A stretch of DNA of 64,000 nt from Ceratodon purpureus (lineage: Eukaryota; Streptophyta; Bryopsida; Pseudoditrichales; Ditrichaceae): NCBI GenBank assembly GCA_014871385.1, contig CM026427.1:15942930-16006929 (forward strand), read 5' to 3'. The notes under the pieces were generated by a model, which was not told the origin of the DNA, made no database searches, and saw only the letters and a program-made list of their open reading frames with translations. Made by a program: the position numbers and the translations under genes. Shown here piece by piece: positions 22,566-34,082 of the stretch (its first letter is position 1; every line of letters starts with the position of its first letter).

Positions 22566-23827
22566 ATGGCTGCGGCATTGTCAGAGTGCTTGGAGTTCGA
22601 AATCCGCCATGAATATCAATCTGCTCGGGAGATGTTGGGGACAAGGCACAGCTTGCACCGTCCTGATGGAAGCCAGAATCGGCACATTACCTTGGAGGGC
22701 GGTAGATTTTCAGGCAGTGAGACATGCTCGGAGGTCGGCCATGCCTGTGTGGGATGTTGTGGGTCGAGGGCAAGTGGCAGGTATTCTGACAGCGAGACAT
22801 GCTCTGAAGCTGGGCATGCTTGCGTGGGGTGTTGTGGGTCGAAGGAGGACGCCATAGCCGCCTCTGTGACGAGCCGCAGCCGAACTGTGAAGAGTGAGAC
22901 AGGATCTAGCTCAGATATAATTCAGCTTCCACATGGGAAAGGTGCTGCCGATCAACTTACAGGTTTGTCACCTTCAACAAGTCATGCGCTTCAAGACATA
23001 GAGAATAAGGGGGAGCCCGGTGTCAATATGTATACTCCAACTCATGGCCTGAGGGTGAACACTTCCACGCAGAGAGAAGATGTAGGTCTGAGCTGCACCT
23101 CCATGTGCAGTAGCTCTGAGCGTGTGGTGCCAGCAGAGCAATTACAGCAACTGGAACGAGTGGATTCTGATGTGGATGCGTTTTTTTCATTTCCCAGTTC
23201 ACCTTCTGCAAAAATTCTGGAAGAAAGAGGGTCAGGACACATTATTGAGGAAATGAAATCGGCGAAGTTGATGGAGGATATGGGAATGCGGCGGATTTTA
23301 GATGACGAGCTAACTGAGGACGAGGAAGAATTTGAGGGACCAAGGAGCCAGGCTGAGAGTCCCCGTGGTGGGAATGCATTGTCAAAAGGAGCATTCGGGT
23401 CTCCATTTCCAGTGCTCGGTGCCAGTGGACGCAAAACACGACCTGTCGTTGACAAGAAGTTGAAGCTCTTCTCCCTGGATAGAGCAAATACTGCTGCTCT
23501 TGCGAAAAAACATGGAACCAATTCGGATGGAGTGCTCACCAGTAGCTCAGACTAAATCATTTGGACACCTCATCTAGCAGTCTGCAGTCTCGGCAACGGG
23601 ATGCTGCACATGACTGGGATGATTACAGCTCCGACTTATTTGAAATCCAGGACATGCAACCCATGACCCTGAAAGCGTTTTCAGGTGTTAACCTCTCTTG
23701 CCTGCCGCTCAAGAAAAGCTTTGGCTGCAGTCACGAAGCATGTGACGGGTTTTCAGAAGTAGAGTCTGCTTCATCGTACAATTCAAGTGAGTTTGCATCT
23801 TCTCGCAGCTTCTCCATACCGTTGTAG
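22566..23827 (+). pseudogene. phytochrome kinase substrate (PKS)-like gene, frameshifted
   Basis: PKS proteins are plasma-membrane-associated adaptors in phytochrome and phototropin signalling and are usually intronless. Two overlapping frames cover this block: one open to TAA at 23553, the other from about 23546 to 23827. The first contains FGSPFPVLGASGRKTRPVVD followed by KKLKLFSLDRA, resembling the PKS FGSP...KKLPLPPW segment. The second contains DDYSSDLFEIQDM, resembling PKS SSDLFEIE, and ends SEVESASSY. The parts are in the right order and need a shift at 23546-23555 to join. ETCSExGHACVGCCGS is present twice (75-bp repeat). Alternative starts are ATGs at 22476, 22533 and 22557. BIG GRAIN-type proteins also carry SSDLFEI-like motifs, so the call is tentative. 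Confidence 0.45.
22721..22850 (+). repeat. 75-bp coding tandem repeat (Cys-rich 25-aa unit)
   Basis: GACATGCTC(G/T)GA(A/G) followed by the bases for GHACVGCCGS is repeated with period 75 (about 22721 and 22796). Both copies stay in frame inside the PKS-like ORF. Confidence 0.75.
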
Positions 23828-25360
23828 GTTGTACAGGCCGACCGGAACATGTGCCTGTCTTGCCATTTGAAATGCTAGTCGTCTGGATGCTAAATGTTCA
23901 TACTCATGCGTCAAAAGATGTAATTTAAAACAAGAATATTGAACAATACTGGGCCTTCAGTTACTTGACTTCTGTATGAGCTTTAAGCTACAATTTGGGG
24001 ATTATATGGCGGAGACATGGTTTTGCAAGTATTGTGTGAGGTTTTCATTTTCTACATTTTACTATTTGATCCCTCCACCTATTCAGTCCTTAGTCTAGTT
24101 GTAAATGATTCTATACGGAGACTCCAAAGTGATCTGACCTGATAACTTTAACTGACTTAGTACTTAGTGTCCCTCTTTAACAACTATTGCTTGAATGATC
24201 GAGTGATACTCAATGTACTGTAATGAAGAAAGCGGAGCCTACTAGAGCCTCTGATAACCATAAAAGCATGCGAGCTGTATGCTTGCGGTCGAGAGTTTCC
24301 ACTGAATTCGAAACATAGTACATGATTCGGTACATTCTATGTTTCAGATTCGAATTAGATGGATATTCCATTCAAGATCGGTGTCAGCCTTGTGATGTTT
24401 TAGAGTACTCAATCCACTTTGTCGTGGCTGTCTCCGTTGGCCAGCATATCGTTACTTGGGGACATGCTCTCCTACTAACAATTGCAAATGTATGTAAAAG
24501 ACAGGCCGAGGTAGGGAGCGTTAGAAGTGGTGACGATCTGATCAGCAAGAGACATACGCATACTTTAGTGTGCGGTGTTCTCAGGCAGTCTGTCGCAACG
24601 ACGGCCGTCCTGTTGATAAAATGTGAGCTAAACTTCCCTAGATACTGATTTAGTAAATAACAACTCATGAAGGAAAGCAATTCATGCTTCTCGCCTTTAA
24701 GCCAACTTAGTAACTTCCCGTCTTAGTACAAGTGCATGTCCGAAACTTACATACGAGTTATCAGACTCATGCGTTCGTCCTACTTGCTCAACTACTGTGG
24801 TTTTTTTGGTTTAGCTGCCTTAGAAAGCCTTCTGCACCTTTAGGAGCTCTTATTCGGTTCGTCTTACTCTATCCTTCATGTAAACCTTTGGGTTAGGCAT
24901 AGCACTAGATAACGAAGACTCTAAATTTTCTTGAAGGATATGGACGCAATTACACAGTTTATCCAGTTTATCTAACATTCCGTAATAGACGTAAGTATGA
25001 ACTCCATCGCTTTCGACGTTTTGCAATGTCTGGTTTAAAAGAACGAATGTACAGATGGTGGAGATGGTGATTTGGATTGTTTCAGGTCTGCCCTCTAATT
25101 AATTTACTTCAGTTAGTGCATTGTAAGAGTCTAGTATAAGTATCATATGATAAATGTTCAGTCTCTTGTTGAGTGTCTCTTCTGGTTTGATGCCTCACTA
25201 TCTCGATATACATGATAAAAGCCTTTTGGGAGTTCCAGTTAAGCCGAAACCAGTTCAGTGCTTCCACATTGGATTCAAGAAATTTTGTATGTGTCATGCA
25301 GTACTAATTACAATTAAGATTGATTGTTCTGTATGTACTTGTTGTTTCTACTTGCACGCA
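23828..25360. other. no supported gene
   Basis: Only short ORFs without motifs on either strand. The first part is probably the 3' flank of the PKS-like gene. Confidence 0.5.
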
Positions 25361-25370
25361 TTAAAGGGTG

Positions 25371-25829
25371 GTGATCTACTGCTATCCAGATGCTCTAAAA
25401 TATCAAGTTCGTGGAGCGAATGCTGTGCGAGGAGCGGACAACCGAGCGAAGATTCTGAGAGAGCAAGCCACAAAGAAGGCAAAGTCTGAGCCAGTAAGAC
25501 TGCTCCCTCCGGGACCAGCCAAGCAGACGAGTCACCAGGGCAAAGGCAATATTTCTGTCATGGTGCTCAGCCTACTCCGAAGAAAACAACCGGACGTCAA
25601 ATCAACATCTCGGAAAAGCAGCACTGTGCCAAAAACAAAACCAGCCATTGTTGGAGGCCTCCTTTGTCCTCTCAATGGTAAGAATATCAAACCCCCAAGT
25701 AAGTCTGATGTAGTTTCTGTTAAGGTCTCATCGTTTGATCTGAACGGAAAGTCCATCAAAGCGCTTAGCATACGGGATGTGCTTGAAAGGCAAGAGAAGC
25801 AAGATCAACGGCATTTAAACGGCTATTAG
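25371..25829 (+). CDS. uncharacterised Lys-rich ORF, possibly a terminal exon
   Basis: An open frame of about 150 codons, Lys/Ser/Pro-rich, ending in TAG. It begins IYCYPDALKYQVRGANAVRG and contains two related heptads, PLNGKNIKPPS and DLNGKSIKALS. No known domain is recognised. The opening lacks a convincing start context, so it may be the last exon of a gene whose other exons I could not find. It could also be a fragment, like its neighbours. Confidence 0.3.
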   Translation: MIYCYPDALKYQVRGANAVRGADNRAKILREQATKKAKSEPVRLLPPGPAKQTSHQGKGNISVMVLSLLRRKQPDVKSTSRKSSTVPKTKPAIVGGLLCPLNGKNIKPPSKSDVVSVKVSSFDLNGKSIKALSIRDVLERQEKQDQRHLNGY

Positions 25830-27297
25830 TTGCAAGAGTAGTGCCAAATTAAGGACCTTCTTAGAACTGTGGAAATCTTAAAACAATTAACGGAAATTAA
25901 ATGAGAAAGTAGCGTCAGTTATGAAATCAGATTAGATTGCAATCACACAGGGATTACAGAAGGGAGGACATCCATCAGACACAGATCTCCTCCTTGTAGA
26001 GACTCCCAATAGCCATGCGACATATTCTCCTGATAATAGTTTAAAAATAATCTTGTGTACATAGCTAGATACTGAATACCACCTCTTTGAATGGACTGAC
26101 TGATTTGCCCCATCGCTTTGTTCTCCTTAAGCTAATATGTTGGTATTCGGGAATCAGAATTATGTCTATAGGCAGAACCAGTAAAAAATGACTGTGGACT
26201 TAGACGAATTTGAAACATACACATGGATATTATGACTAACCTTTCCTTTGTGATGATGGCATTGTCTTCAAGTCCTATAAAATCCGACCCAAGCATGTGC
26301 GAATAGATCTTCATAGAATAATATTAAATGTTTAATCCACTCTCCAGATTGACTATCTGCTTTTAATCAGTTTGTATGAGCCATCACTTTTGTCACATGA
26401 GGTAAGCTTAGCCTTGAGGCCGTTGTTACTTCACCTTGCTGGAGGATAGAAAAGAGAGAATGAAGCATGCCTTTCTCCTCCACTGTATGTGTTATAGAGC
26501 ATGTGTAGCAAAGTGCTCTGTTGTGGTCTTGATCTTAGACCCAGGTGTGAGTTCTAGAATGGTGGGAATGTTTGCATTATCTACCTCGGTATGGCTGCCC
26601 TCCAACAGTATTTGAGAACAACAGTACAAAGAAAAATCCAAAAACAAATCCGTCTCAGCATGTCATTCAATGGCTGGGAATAGTTGGAACTACAGCTTGG
26701 CTTGACATTGTCATACAATTACACATCACCATGACAGGGGGAGGGGCAGTAGAAACTTGAAAGCGGAGTGAAAGGGGAAGTGACACGAGTCTGGGGAAGT
26801 GCAAAGTAAAGTATAATTACATTACTTCACTGACTCTTACAAGACTGTAGCGATTTGGTTTTGGACATCAACCCGGCTTCAGCTGACACTGCGGACTCAA
26901 CAAACAAAAAAACGTAAAGGATGCCATGTACTGGCTCCGGCCCTAGCAAAAAAACTGTACCTTGCATGTGTATTCAAAGTCTGATCATTCTACAGTCCTG
27001 CATTCCTCAATCTATATTCACTGAAATCACACCTGAAGGAACAGAATCAGCTCAGCGTTTGCAAGTCAACGGTTGTCCACCTCCACAAATTTAAGGAGAG
27101 GGGCCTAATTGTTTTCCAAAAAAACACGCTGTCTGTACAGATATCAGCTGTACATGAACTCGCTCCCTCTCTCGACTTGGGACAACGAATTCGTGCGTAA
27201 CTTAGCCTGACTATCTGGCCATCAGCTGCCAAAACAAGTACAATCTGAAGAACGGTGAGCACACATACGTAAGTTCCGTCCTATGTCTACGAACTCC
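25830..27297. other. no supported gene
   Basis: Short ORFs without motifs. The part from about 26800 to 27297 would be the 3' UTR and flank of the minus-strand 411-aa gene. Confidence 0.45.
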
Positions 27298-28817
27298 TCA
27301 GTGCAGGCTCGCAAGGAAACCACCAAGGGCTTGAAGTTGAGCTAGGGATGTCTCGAGCACTTCCACCTTCTCCGTCATCATCTCCTCGGCGGCAGCAAGT
27401 TCCCCTGATGTTGTCGACACTCGTTCCTTCTGACGCTCCAACTTCGATTTCCAGGACTGGAGCTCTGTGGACGCCTCGCGAACGGTGTCCATCAGGGAGT
27501 TGACAAGCTGTTCACACATCCTCGCACCTCCTTTCTGCCCTGCTCCAGCACCTTTGCTGATCGGATCAAGTAGGTCAAGCTTGTTCGCGTTCATAACTTC
27601 GCGTGCACGTCGGAATTGCGCTGTGTACCTGTCATGACTACGTTTCTTCTCCGTCACTTTCCGTTCCAATACACTTAGCCGCTGTCGTTGTTCAGTCAGA
27701 CACTTTCGGAGCCTGTCGACCGATTTCAAGAGATCGCACTTGACCATGGTCAGACGCTCCCGTTCGTTCTCGATGGTGTTGTTGAAGGTAGGCCGGAGCA
27801 GCGCCAATGCGGACATCTGAGCCGCGTCCAGAGTCCCTGAGTGGGGGACATGCTGGTCGTCGACGTTTTGTCCCGCAGGGCAAGGTACTCCCGGTGCCTT
27901 GTTCTTTTCAGTGCTTTCCGACTTCATGGTTTCCGCGCCTACGAGGGCAAGTTCCACCTCGGGTGCATCGTCGTCGGCGAGGTTCTCAAAGTCCTGTGAC
28001 TCCGTCTTCTCCGAGCGAGACACCCCCCTCCCTGTGGAACTCCCTCCCTCTGCGTTCAGGTGGCGTGCGAGGGCTGTCGCTAGAGGAGACTTCATCTGCG
28101 TGAAGAAAAGAAACACTCAGTGGGTGCAATCGTTCCTTCGGATTCCATTCTGAAAAATTCGTGACTGTCATACTGACACTGGTTTTGTAGAACAAACGAT
28201 TAACAGGTGAAAGAGAAGTAACGGAAAATAACAGGGGAGCCAGAGACGTCCACCATAGCTCATCGGCCATTGCCGCCATAGCCACATTGCCATGGCCAAC
28301 AGAGGAATTCAATGCGAGCATGGAATAGCCACGTAGTGAAATTTACATATTTAGAAATTGGGAGTGAAGACAAACATACCGGCAGGTGCGCACGGGGCAT
28401 GACTACAGACAATGCGCGGAGAGGATCGGAGAGAGCTTTGTACTCGGGTAGGATTCTGGGGATGGTGGATTTGGACTGGTGTGGGTGTGTTGCGCGGAAA
28501 GCGAAGTCCGCCCAATTCACCTCCACACCCAATGCCTCCACCACCAAACCTCGGGCGAAGTGGAAGGGCAGCAAGCCGGACATAGGCCATGGTAGTTGGA
28601 GGACTCGCGAGAACAGCTGACGGACATACACCTCGTACGCAGGGAGCCCCTGGTCGTAGAAGATATATCCACGCGCAGTTTTCGGGCCAAAGAAATCCGC
28701 CAGAGCGCTGTGGCTGGGCATGTATTCGGTGGGAGTTACTGAAGGAATGGCGCCCCGGTTATGTAGTCGCATGAAGAGGACATACCACGACACGGTAGAT
28801 TCTTCGACGACCGCCAT
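27298..28817 (-). CDS. two-exon 411-aa protein: W-x-x-FAF domain plus coiled coil
   Basis: Exon 1 is 28817-28380 (146 codons) and exon 2 is 28095-27298, joined in phase 0 by a clean GTATGT donor and a CTTCACGCAG acceptor. The N-terminal domain contains SWYVLFMRLHNRG, FFGPKTARGYIFYD, then ALGVEVNWADFAFRATH; the NWA-x-FAF core matches the plus-strand ORF at 9.3 kb. After an acidic Ser/Glu linker comes a coiled coil of about 150 residues (RLRKCLTEQRQRLSVLERKV; LERQKERVSTTSGELAAAEE). There is no stop or frameshift and both splice sites are good, so it may be expressed. The family is unknown to me; a domesticated or still mobile gag-like element is one possibility, since similar modules sit in different contexts in this window. 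Confidence 0.65.
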
Positions 28818-29189
28818 TCTGCAGGGGACAACGGAGAAATAGAGGTGTCAGTACTTCACAGAGAGAGAGAAGGGTTGAGGAGAGGCACAACTAGGTCGGA
28901 GGGAGGGGCAGGAGAGGCAGCTCCCTCCCGGTGGAGCAAGAGCGCTCGGACTTGAATCTCATACACATGTGGAGCACAAGTGCAGTAAGAGCCTGCAGTC
29001 CAAAAAAATTGGACTCGCGAAACGACAGATTACAAACAGCAAAGGGTGTGCGAAGCGAACAGAAGTGCCGTCAATTGTACAGGAGCAGCTTAAACGCAAA
29101 TGGAAAGAGTCGGAGATCCGGGATTCTGTACGAAACCCGTAATGAAGTACCTCGAAAGTGTTCGTAGATGAATGGCAAGAGGAAGACGA

Positions 29190-29400
29190 GAAAACGAACT
29201 GCGCGACCAGAATGGGAGACAAGAGGAGACGTACAGTACAGATTGAGAACTCGGGAGCGGCGACAAGGGGGACAGGAGAATACAAAGTGCGCGACCAGGG
29301 TGGGCGAGAGAAGGAGACGGAGAATACAGACGGAGCTCTCGGGACCGGCGACAAGAGGAGAAGGAGAACACACACTCAGCTATCGGAATGGGCGAGAAGA
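29190..29400. repeat. 88-bp tandem repeat, about 2.4 copies
   Basis: GCGCGACCAG occurs at 29201 and 29289, with matching AATGGG/GGTGGGCGAG blocks spaced 88 bases apart to 29387. Units are GA-rich and diverged by roughly 15-20 percent. ORFs across it on both strands are by-products of the repeat. Confidence 0.7.
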
Positions 29401-29419
29401 TAGTGCGAACCTCTGATTC

Positions 29420-30945
29420 CAATGTAATGGTTTCATGGAAGAAGGAAGTCGCGCAGATCAGTAGGGCATGCAGCCACGTTCCTCCTTGAAATGAGATGTT
29501 CGGAAAGTTCAGGAAGTGGCTCCAGATTGATTGACAAAAGTGACTACGCTGTCACAGCACTCCTTCCGACTTGTCACACCCATGACGGCGCTCAGGTCGT
29601 GGACGTCCGGTTCACATTATACTTGGAGCACTGCAGGAGGTCATATCACATGTCATGGTACGTAAGTAGAAAGTGAATTAGTCATAATATTAGTGCAAAC
29701 TAACCTTTACTAAACTATGGATTAGTGAGTTACTAACTAACTACTGTACATACGTAGTGACTACATGTCAGAAGCAGTTCAGTAACTACTATACATACGT
29801 AGTGAGTACTGAATTCTGGTATCCATTTGCTCGCAGAAATATTTATCTACACGTTCTTCCAATCTCTGAGTGAAGTGACAACCCACTAATATGCCGTCCT
29901 TCTTCAGGGATGCTATAAATCAGATGCGACAATTGGCAATTCACGAAACCTACAGAACATCCCTTTGGAAAATTGCTTAAACAGATACTATCCGCAGTGA
30001 AGCAGTATACTTCAAGTGCAAGTGATTGAGCACAGAGACCAGTAGCATTCACGACGTTATTTGCGCACAATATAGCATGAACTCCGTAGCCTGCAATGAG
30101 GAGATATATAGTACAAAGATTCAAAACCATGAAGCAAAGAACCAGATATGCCCATACTTACATGCAGCAGTAGTCAATTACGATTCAAGATCTACTCTAC
30201 TTCTGCTTAGTGTTGGAAAGAAACTCTCACACCGCTCAAGATGGAATATGAATGCGCTAATTGTTCAATGGAGTGGTGAGCTGCTAACCAGACGAAGGCA
30301 TACAGCTTGAATTCGGTCAATACTACAGGTTGGAGGCTCAACTTGGTCCCCACACAAGCAGTCAAGATTTCAACCCGACCGGACTAAAATATAATCTATA
30401 CCACACACAAAAAGAAGAAGTCGCATTGAAAAAGAAAAAAACATTCCTGATAAGTGAGATTGGTGCCAATACTTGTACAGTGGCGGAAGATGGTGTGAGT
30501 GTCCGGAAACGGTGAAGTAGGCAACCACAATGAATTCGAACGTGGTGATCCGGGGACACCGTGATGAAGGCCATGAGAATGAATTCCGAACACTGCTAGT
30601 ATGCGGCACTCTGTTTGCTTGACAGCATGGATACTTCGCTAGCCTCCCTTCCATGCATAATTCTGCCTGCAACGACAAGACCAGAAACAGCGACAACGCA
30701 GAGCTTAGTGTTGCTGAAACTCCCGGACTCGTCGTGAAATACAGATCAACATTCTGCACGTTGTAAAAGTAGTTCATTGAAATCAAACCCTGATTTTAGG
30801 TCAAAATCCAGCAGTACACGAATTCAAACCTTAATTTTAAATGAAGTACTCGAAAGAAGTCACATTCATTAGAGTACGAGGAAGGCAGCAGAATTGAAAT
30901 TAGCGGGTACAAATTCCAGCCCAGCCCAACATAATCCCACCCTAA
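29420..30945. other. no supported gene
   Basis: Contains short palindromic TACATACGTAGTGA-like direct repeats near 29750 and 29795. No coding, RNA or mobile feature is supported. Confidence 0.45.
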
Positions 30946-30948
30946 ACT

Positions 30949-30968
30949 CCCCCCCCCCCCCCCCCCCC
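30949..30968. repeat. C20 homopolymer
   Basis: An uninterrupted run of 20 C residues preceded by CCCTAAACT. It is likely unstable, and its length should be treated with caution in any assembly. Confidence 0.9.
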
Positions 30969-30977
30969 TCTCGAGGT

Positions 30978-31409
30978 TCGAACAGCCCTTCGCATATTGG
31001 ATTCACTTCCATTCCACTGTTAAGCATTGTCGAACACCTTGCAGTTACCTAGGACCCTGGCGAAACTCAACTCTTCCACTTTTCACTTCACACTGAGCTG
31101 CAGTTTCCCTTCTCCACTTCCTGACCACTGCGTATGGACTGTACTTCCACTTCCTCTGTACGGACTCACTTATCCAGGGACGAGGTTACTTTCCGAACAG
31201 CACTTCTCATATTGGATTCACATCCTCTTCTACTGTTAAGCACTGTCGAACACCTTGCAGTTACCTAGGACCCTGGTGAAACGCAAGTCTTCCACTTTTC
31301 ACTTCACACTGAGCTGCAGTTTCCCTTCTCCACTTCCTGACCATTGCCTATGGACTGTACTTCCGCTTTCTCTCTACAGACTCACTTATCGAGGGACGAG
31401 GTTACTTCC
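30978..31409. repeat. 216-bp tandem duplication, CACTT-rich
   Basis: Two head-to-tail copies: CGAACAGC...TATTGGATTCAC...GTCGAACACCTTGCAGTTACC...CTTCCACTTTTCACTTC...GGGACGAGGTTACTT starts at 30978 and again at 31194. The anchor GCAGTTACCTAGG lies at 31041 and 31257 (period 216). A third partial CGAACAC start occurs at about 31410. The ORFs at 31027 and 31255 are merely the repeated frame. Confidence 0.85.
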
Positions 31410-32420
31410 CGAACACTTTGCCACTGTGGTTCATTTTTCCACTGCACTGATGCGGTTTGTGTCTATGCAAGTGTACTGGAAAGGGGGGTCGATGTCCATC
31501 AGGGATATGCAAGCTAAGAAAAGTAAACGCCCACTCTCTTACAGTCATCTGCCCGGATCAAGCGTGCCCCAAGTCAAGTCCTGTATTTTACAAGTGCAAA
31601 GCAAAGCAAAGCGATTTGAAGATGCGACAGCAAAGAGGAGTAGGCACTTTCCTTCACCCGCACACTTCTGCAAGTGTCCGTCAACGCACACAGTAATGTG
31701 CAACTGAAAGAAGCACTGCTAAAGTGTACTAAACTGAAAGCGCAGAAACCCTAAACCATGACAATGCTTACCTCAAGTGATTCCGTGATGCTTTCGGTTC
31801 CCACCCCCCTTGAAAGCACTTGCACCATGGCCGGTACGTCGTTACAGTGTCTACAGGCGACCTGAACGTGTACTACACCACTCCGGACGCGGAAAAAAAA
31901 GTGCCGCATCCTGAGGTCCACAGTGTGCCCACTTCCCGAGCACCTTCGTGTTGTAGGGGCACGGCATTCCTGTCTCCAAGAACATGGTATTCAACTTATT
32001 TGATGGAATAAAAGACAAAAGCGAAGTAGCGAGTGACGATGCGCAGGCCCCAAAGAAAGGCAGAGAACTCCATCATAAAACTCACCCTGGAGTACTGTTA
32101 TGAAGCGGTTCGCGGGTCTCCACGATCCTAGAACTGTTCTCTTCTCACTGAACATCAAAAGCAAATAAAAAATTTAACGTACAGCTGTTATCATTTCGAA
32201 ATTATGCATTCACTTGAACAACATCCATCACCCGAACTAAAACATTTCCATCCAAGCCTCTGTAGATATCATACAGACATTCTGAAGACTAGAAACAGAC
32301 ATATGTGGAGATCCGACATCGGTTAATTATAATTATGGAGCACGGAAGTCCAAAGGAGAGCAAACCTGTAAGAAGTTTCATTCGTGACTGTCACTCGATT
32401 CTCACAATTGAGACAGTTGC
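31410..32420. other. no supported gene
   Basis: CACTT-rich sequence continues to about 31700. A telo-box-like AAACCCTAAACC lies near 31747. No supported coding sequence. Confidence 0.45.
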
Positions 32421-32422
32421 AC

Positions 32423-32610
32423 CTACAACCCGACAGCCATAGCCTTTCGAAGGCTCCAATTGGATTTTTCCAGAGCGTGCCAGAATAGTATCTTCTCTTC
32501 TCTTTCTTTGTCCTTGTCCCCCTCCATATCCACCACCTCCATGCCCGACACCACCATGTCCAACCCGACGTCCACCTCCACCGCCTGCATGACCTGCAAA
32601 TACTTCTTCA
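32423..32610 (-). other. Gly/Arg-rich coding-like fragment
   Basis: One minus-strand frame downstream of an acceptor-like TATTTGCAG reads a GGGGGRR-VGHGG-GGGYGGG low-complexity run followed by RKRREDTILARSGKIQLEPS. It resembles an RGG-type N-terminal exon but matches no protein I can name. It lies where further polymerase epsilon exons would be expected and is not one of them. Confidence 0.25.
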
Positions 32611-32754
32611 GGAGTATGAAGTAACTAAACAATCTACTTATGACTTTTGATGATGTCTACCCAGGCAACAAACGTCTCTCTAAGCAAGAAAACCACATCA
32701 CATACCCATACATGCAATATTGTTTGCCAGAGGGTTCAAAGAAACGTGACTCAC

Positions 32755-34082
32755 CAAGTCCAGATCCTCTTTGTTAACTATCTCAATATTTGCAATTTGC
32801 CCCTCATATCGCCGTCTCAGGGAAGAATCAACTTCTAACTCCGTGTTTTCCTGCAAGTGTAAACCATTATGAGTATCAGACAAATAAGTCCGGATGAACT
32901 AAATTAAAGAGGGTAATGAGATATGTGTATGCTTTCAACACTTCCTACTGTAACTTTCAATAGTTTGAACTGAATCCCAAGAACGAGTACGCTATTCTCA
33001 CACATCAACTGCATGTAGAACTCGAAAGACACCTAGGTGTCTCTTCGGGCAGGAAGCATAAAATTTGCGAAACAAGGTAGACCGCCCAGCACTAAAAAAT
33101 ACCTTCGTTCCCAGGTAGAAGTAAGGGGCAAACCTGACTTGTGCCTTGAAGGTAGATCCATCCTGAATACATGTTCAACTTCATGAGCACCAGAGTATGT
33201 TCGCTGGAATGATGGCCACTCTAAACATTCTATCACACTCCCGTTCTGATGACAACATCCCACAAGTGGACGAGGAATGACTAGACGATGACATACAGCT
33301 AGAGTCCTGGGAGAAAAAGAAGCACTTGCACTTCAAGGCATTGCGCACTAAAACGAGAGCTCTTTAGCATAAGAAGTGCAGCATACCTGGCACATGAAGT
33401 AGAGATTGACACAGCTATATGTGGTATTATCATTATTGGGATCATCCATCGCCGACTGCGCCAAATTCAAGAAAAAAAACGCAATACATCAAGACTCACA
33501 AATCCTCACCCGCAAACTCCACACGTTTCATGATAGGGCAAGGCTAAACAAAATGTAAACTAGAGAAAAAATACACATTCTGCAAATCACTTAAACAAAA
33601 GAACCAAAGTGTTCCAATCTGCCCAGAGACATAGAGCCAGAGTACAGAACCCATGGTTACTGGAAAAAAGAGGACAAACTGTGAAACAACACAGTGTATC
33701 TAACCATCTTAGAATGATTGACGGCCACCTACAAATTGAGGATCCCATTCTAGCCTGCAGATGCAAATGTGCAGCAAGAGGCACCGATTAACAGATTGAA
33801 TTAAGGAGAATAACATACCGAGACCATGTTGAGAAGCCATCCGAGACGAGGCTCGCCTTCGGTGAAAATCTGATACCTGAAGCTTGCCTGAAGCGCGTCC
33901 TCGGAGGTCCGCCATACCTTAGTCCTGCCGACCCTTCGGACGCTATCACCCCCGTCCTTGTGACTCTCCGCATGTCCTCCTTCCTTCCCAAACTTGCCCC
34001 TCCCTCTCCCTCTCCCGCCCCCAAACCTGCCCCGGCTGCCTTCCCCCCTGCCCCTAATGGGCCCTCGCCCTCGCCCTCTCAT
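32755..34082 (-). pseudogene. POLE: first four exons of DNA polymerase epsilon catalytic subunit
   Basis: Pol epsilon is the leading-strand replicative polymerase; only its extreme N-terminus is here. Exons, all in phase 0: 34082-33819 (RG-rich start, then EDALQASFRYQIFTEGEPRLG followed by WLLNM), 33455-33387 (DDPNNDNTTYSCVNLYFMCQ), 33162-33103 (DGSTFKAQVRFAPYFYLGTK) and 32850-32755 (SSLRRRYEGQIANIEI, NKEDLDL). These follow the order of plant POLE. The exonuclease and polymerase domains (about 2000 residues) are absent: after the last GTGAGT donor the expected SGLRRSYLK exon was not found before the CACTT-rich repeats. The four exons show no lesion, so this is truncation by rearrangement, not slow decay. 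An intron of several kb leading out of the annotated order is an alternative. Confidence 0.7.

Noticed and set aside
29071..29422. Overlapping minus-strand ORFs of about 100-138 codons
   Set aside because: Translations of the 88-bp tandem repeat in all frames; no coding signature.
30949..30968. Target-site or poly-A/T mark of a retroelement
   Set aside because: A C-run is not expected at a retroposon end, and no flanking duplication was found.
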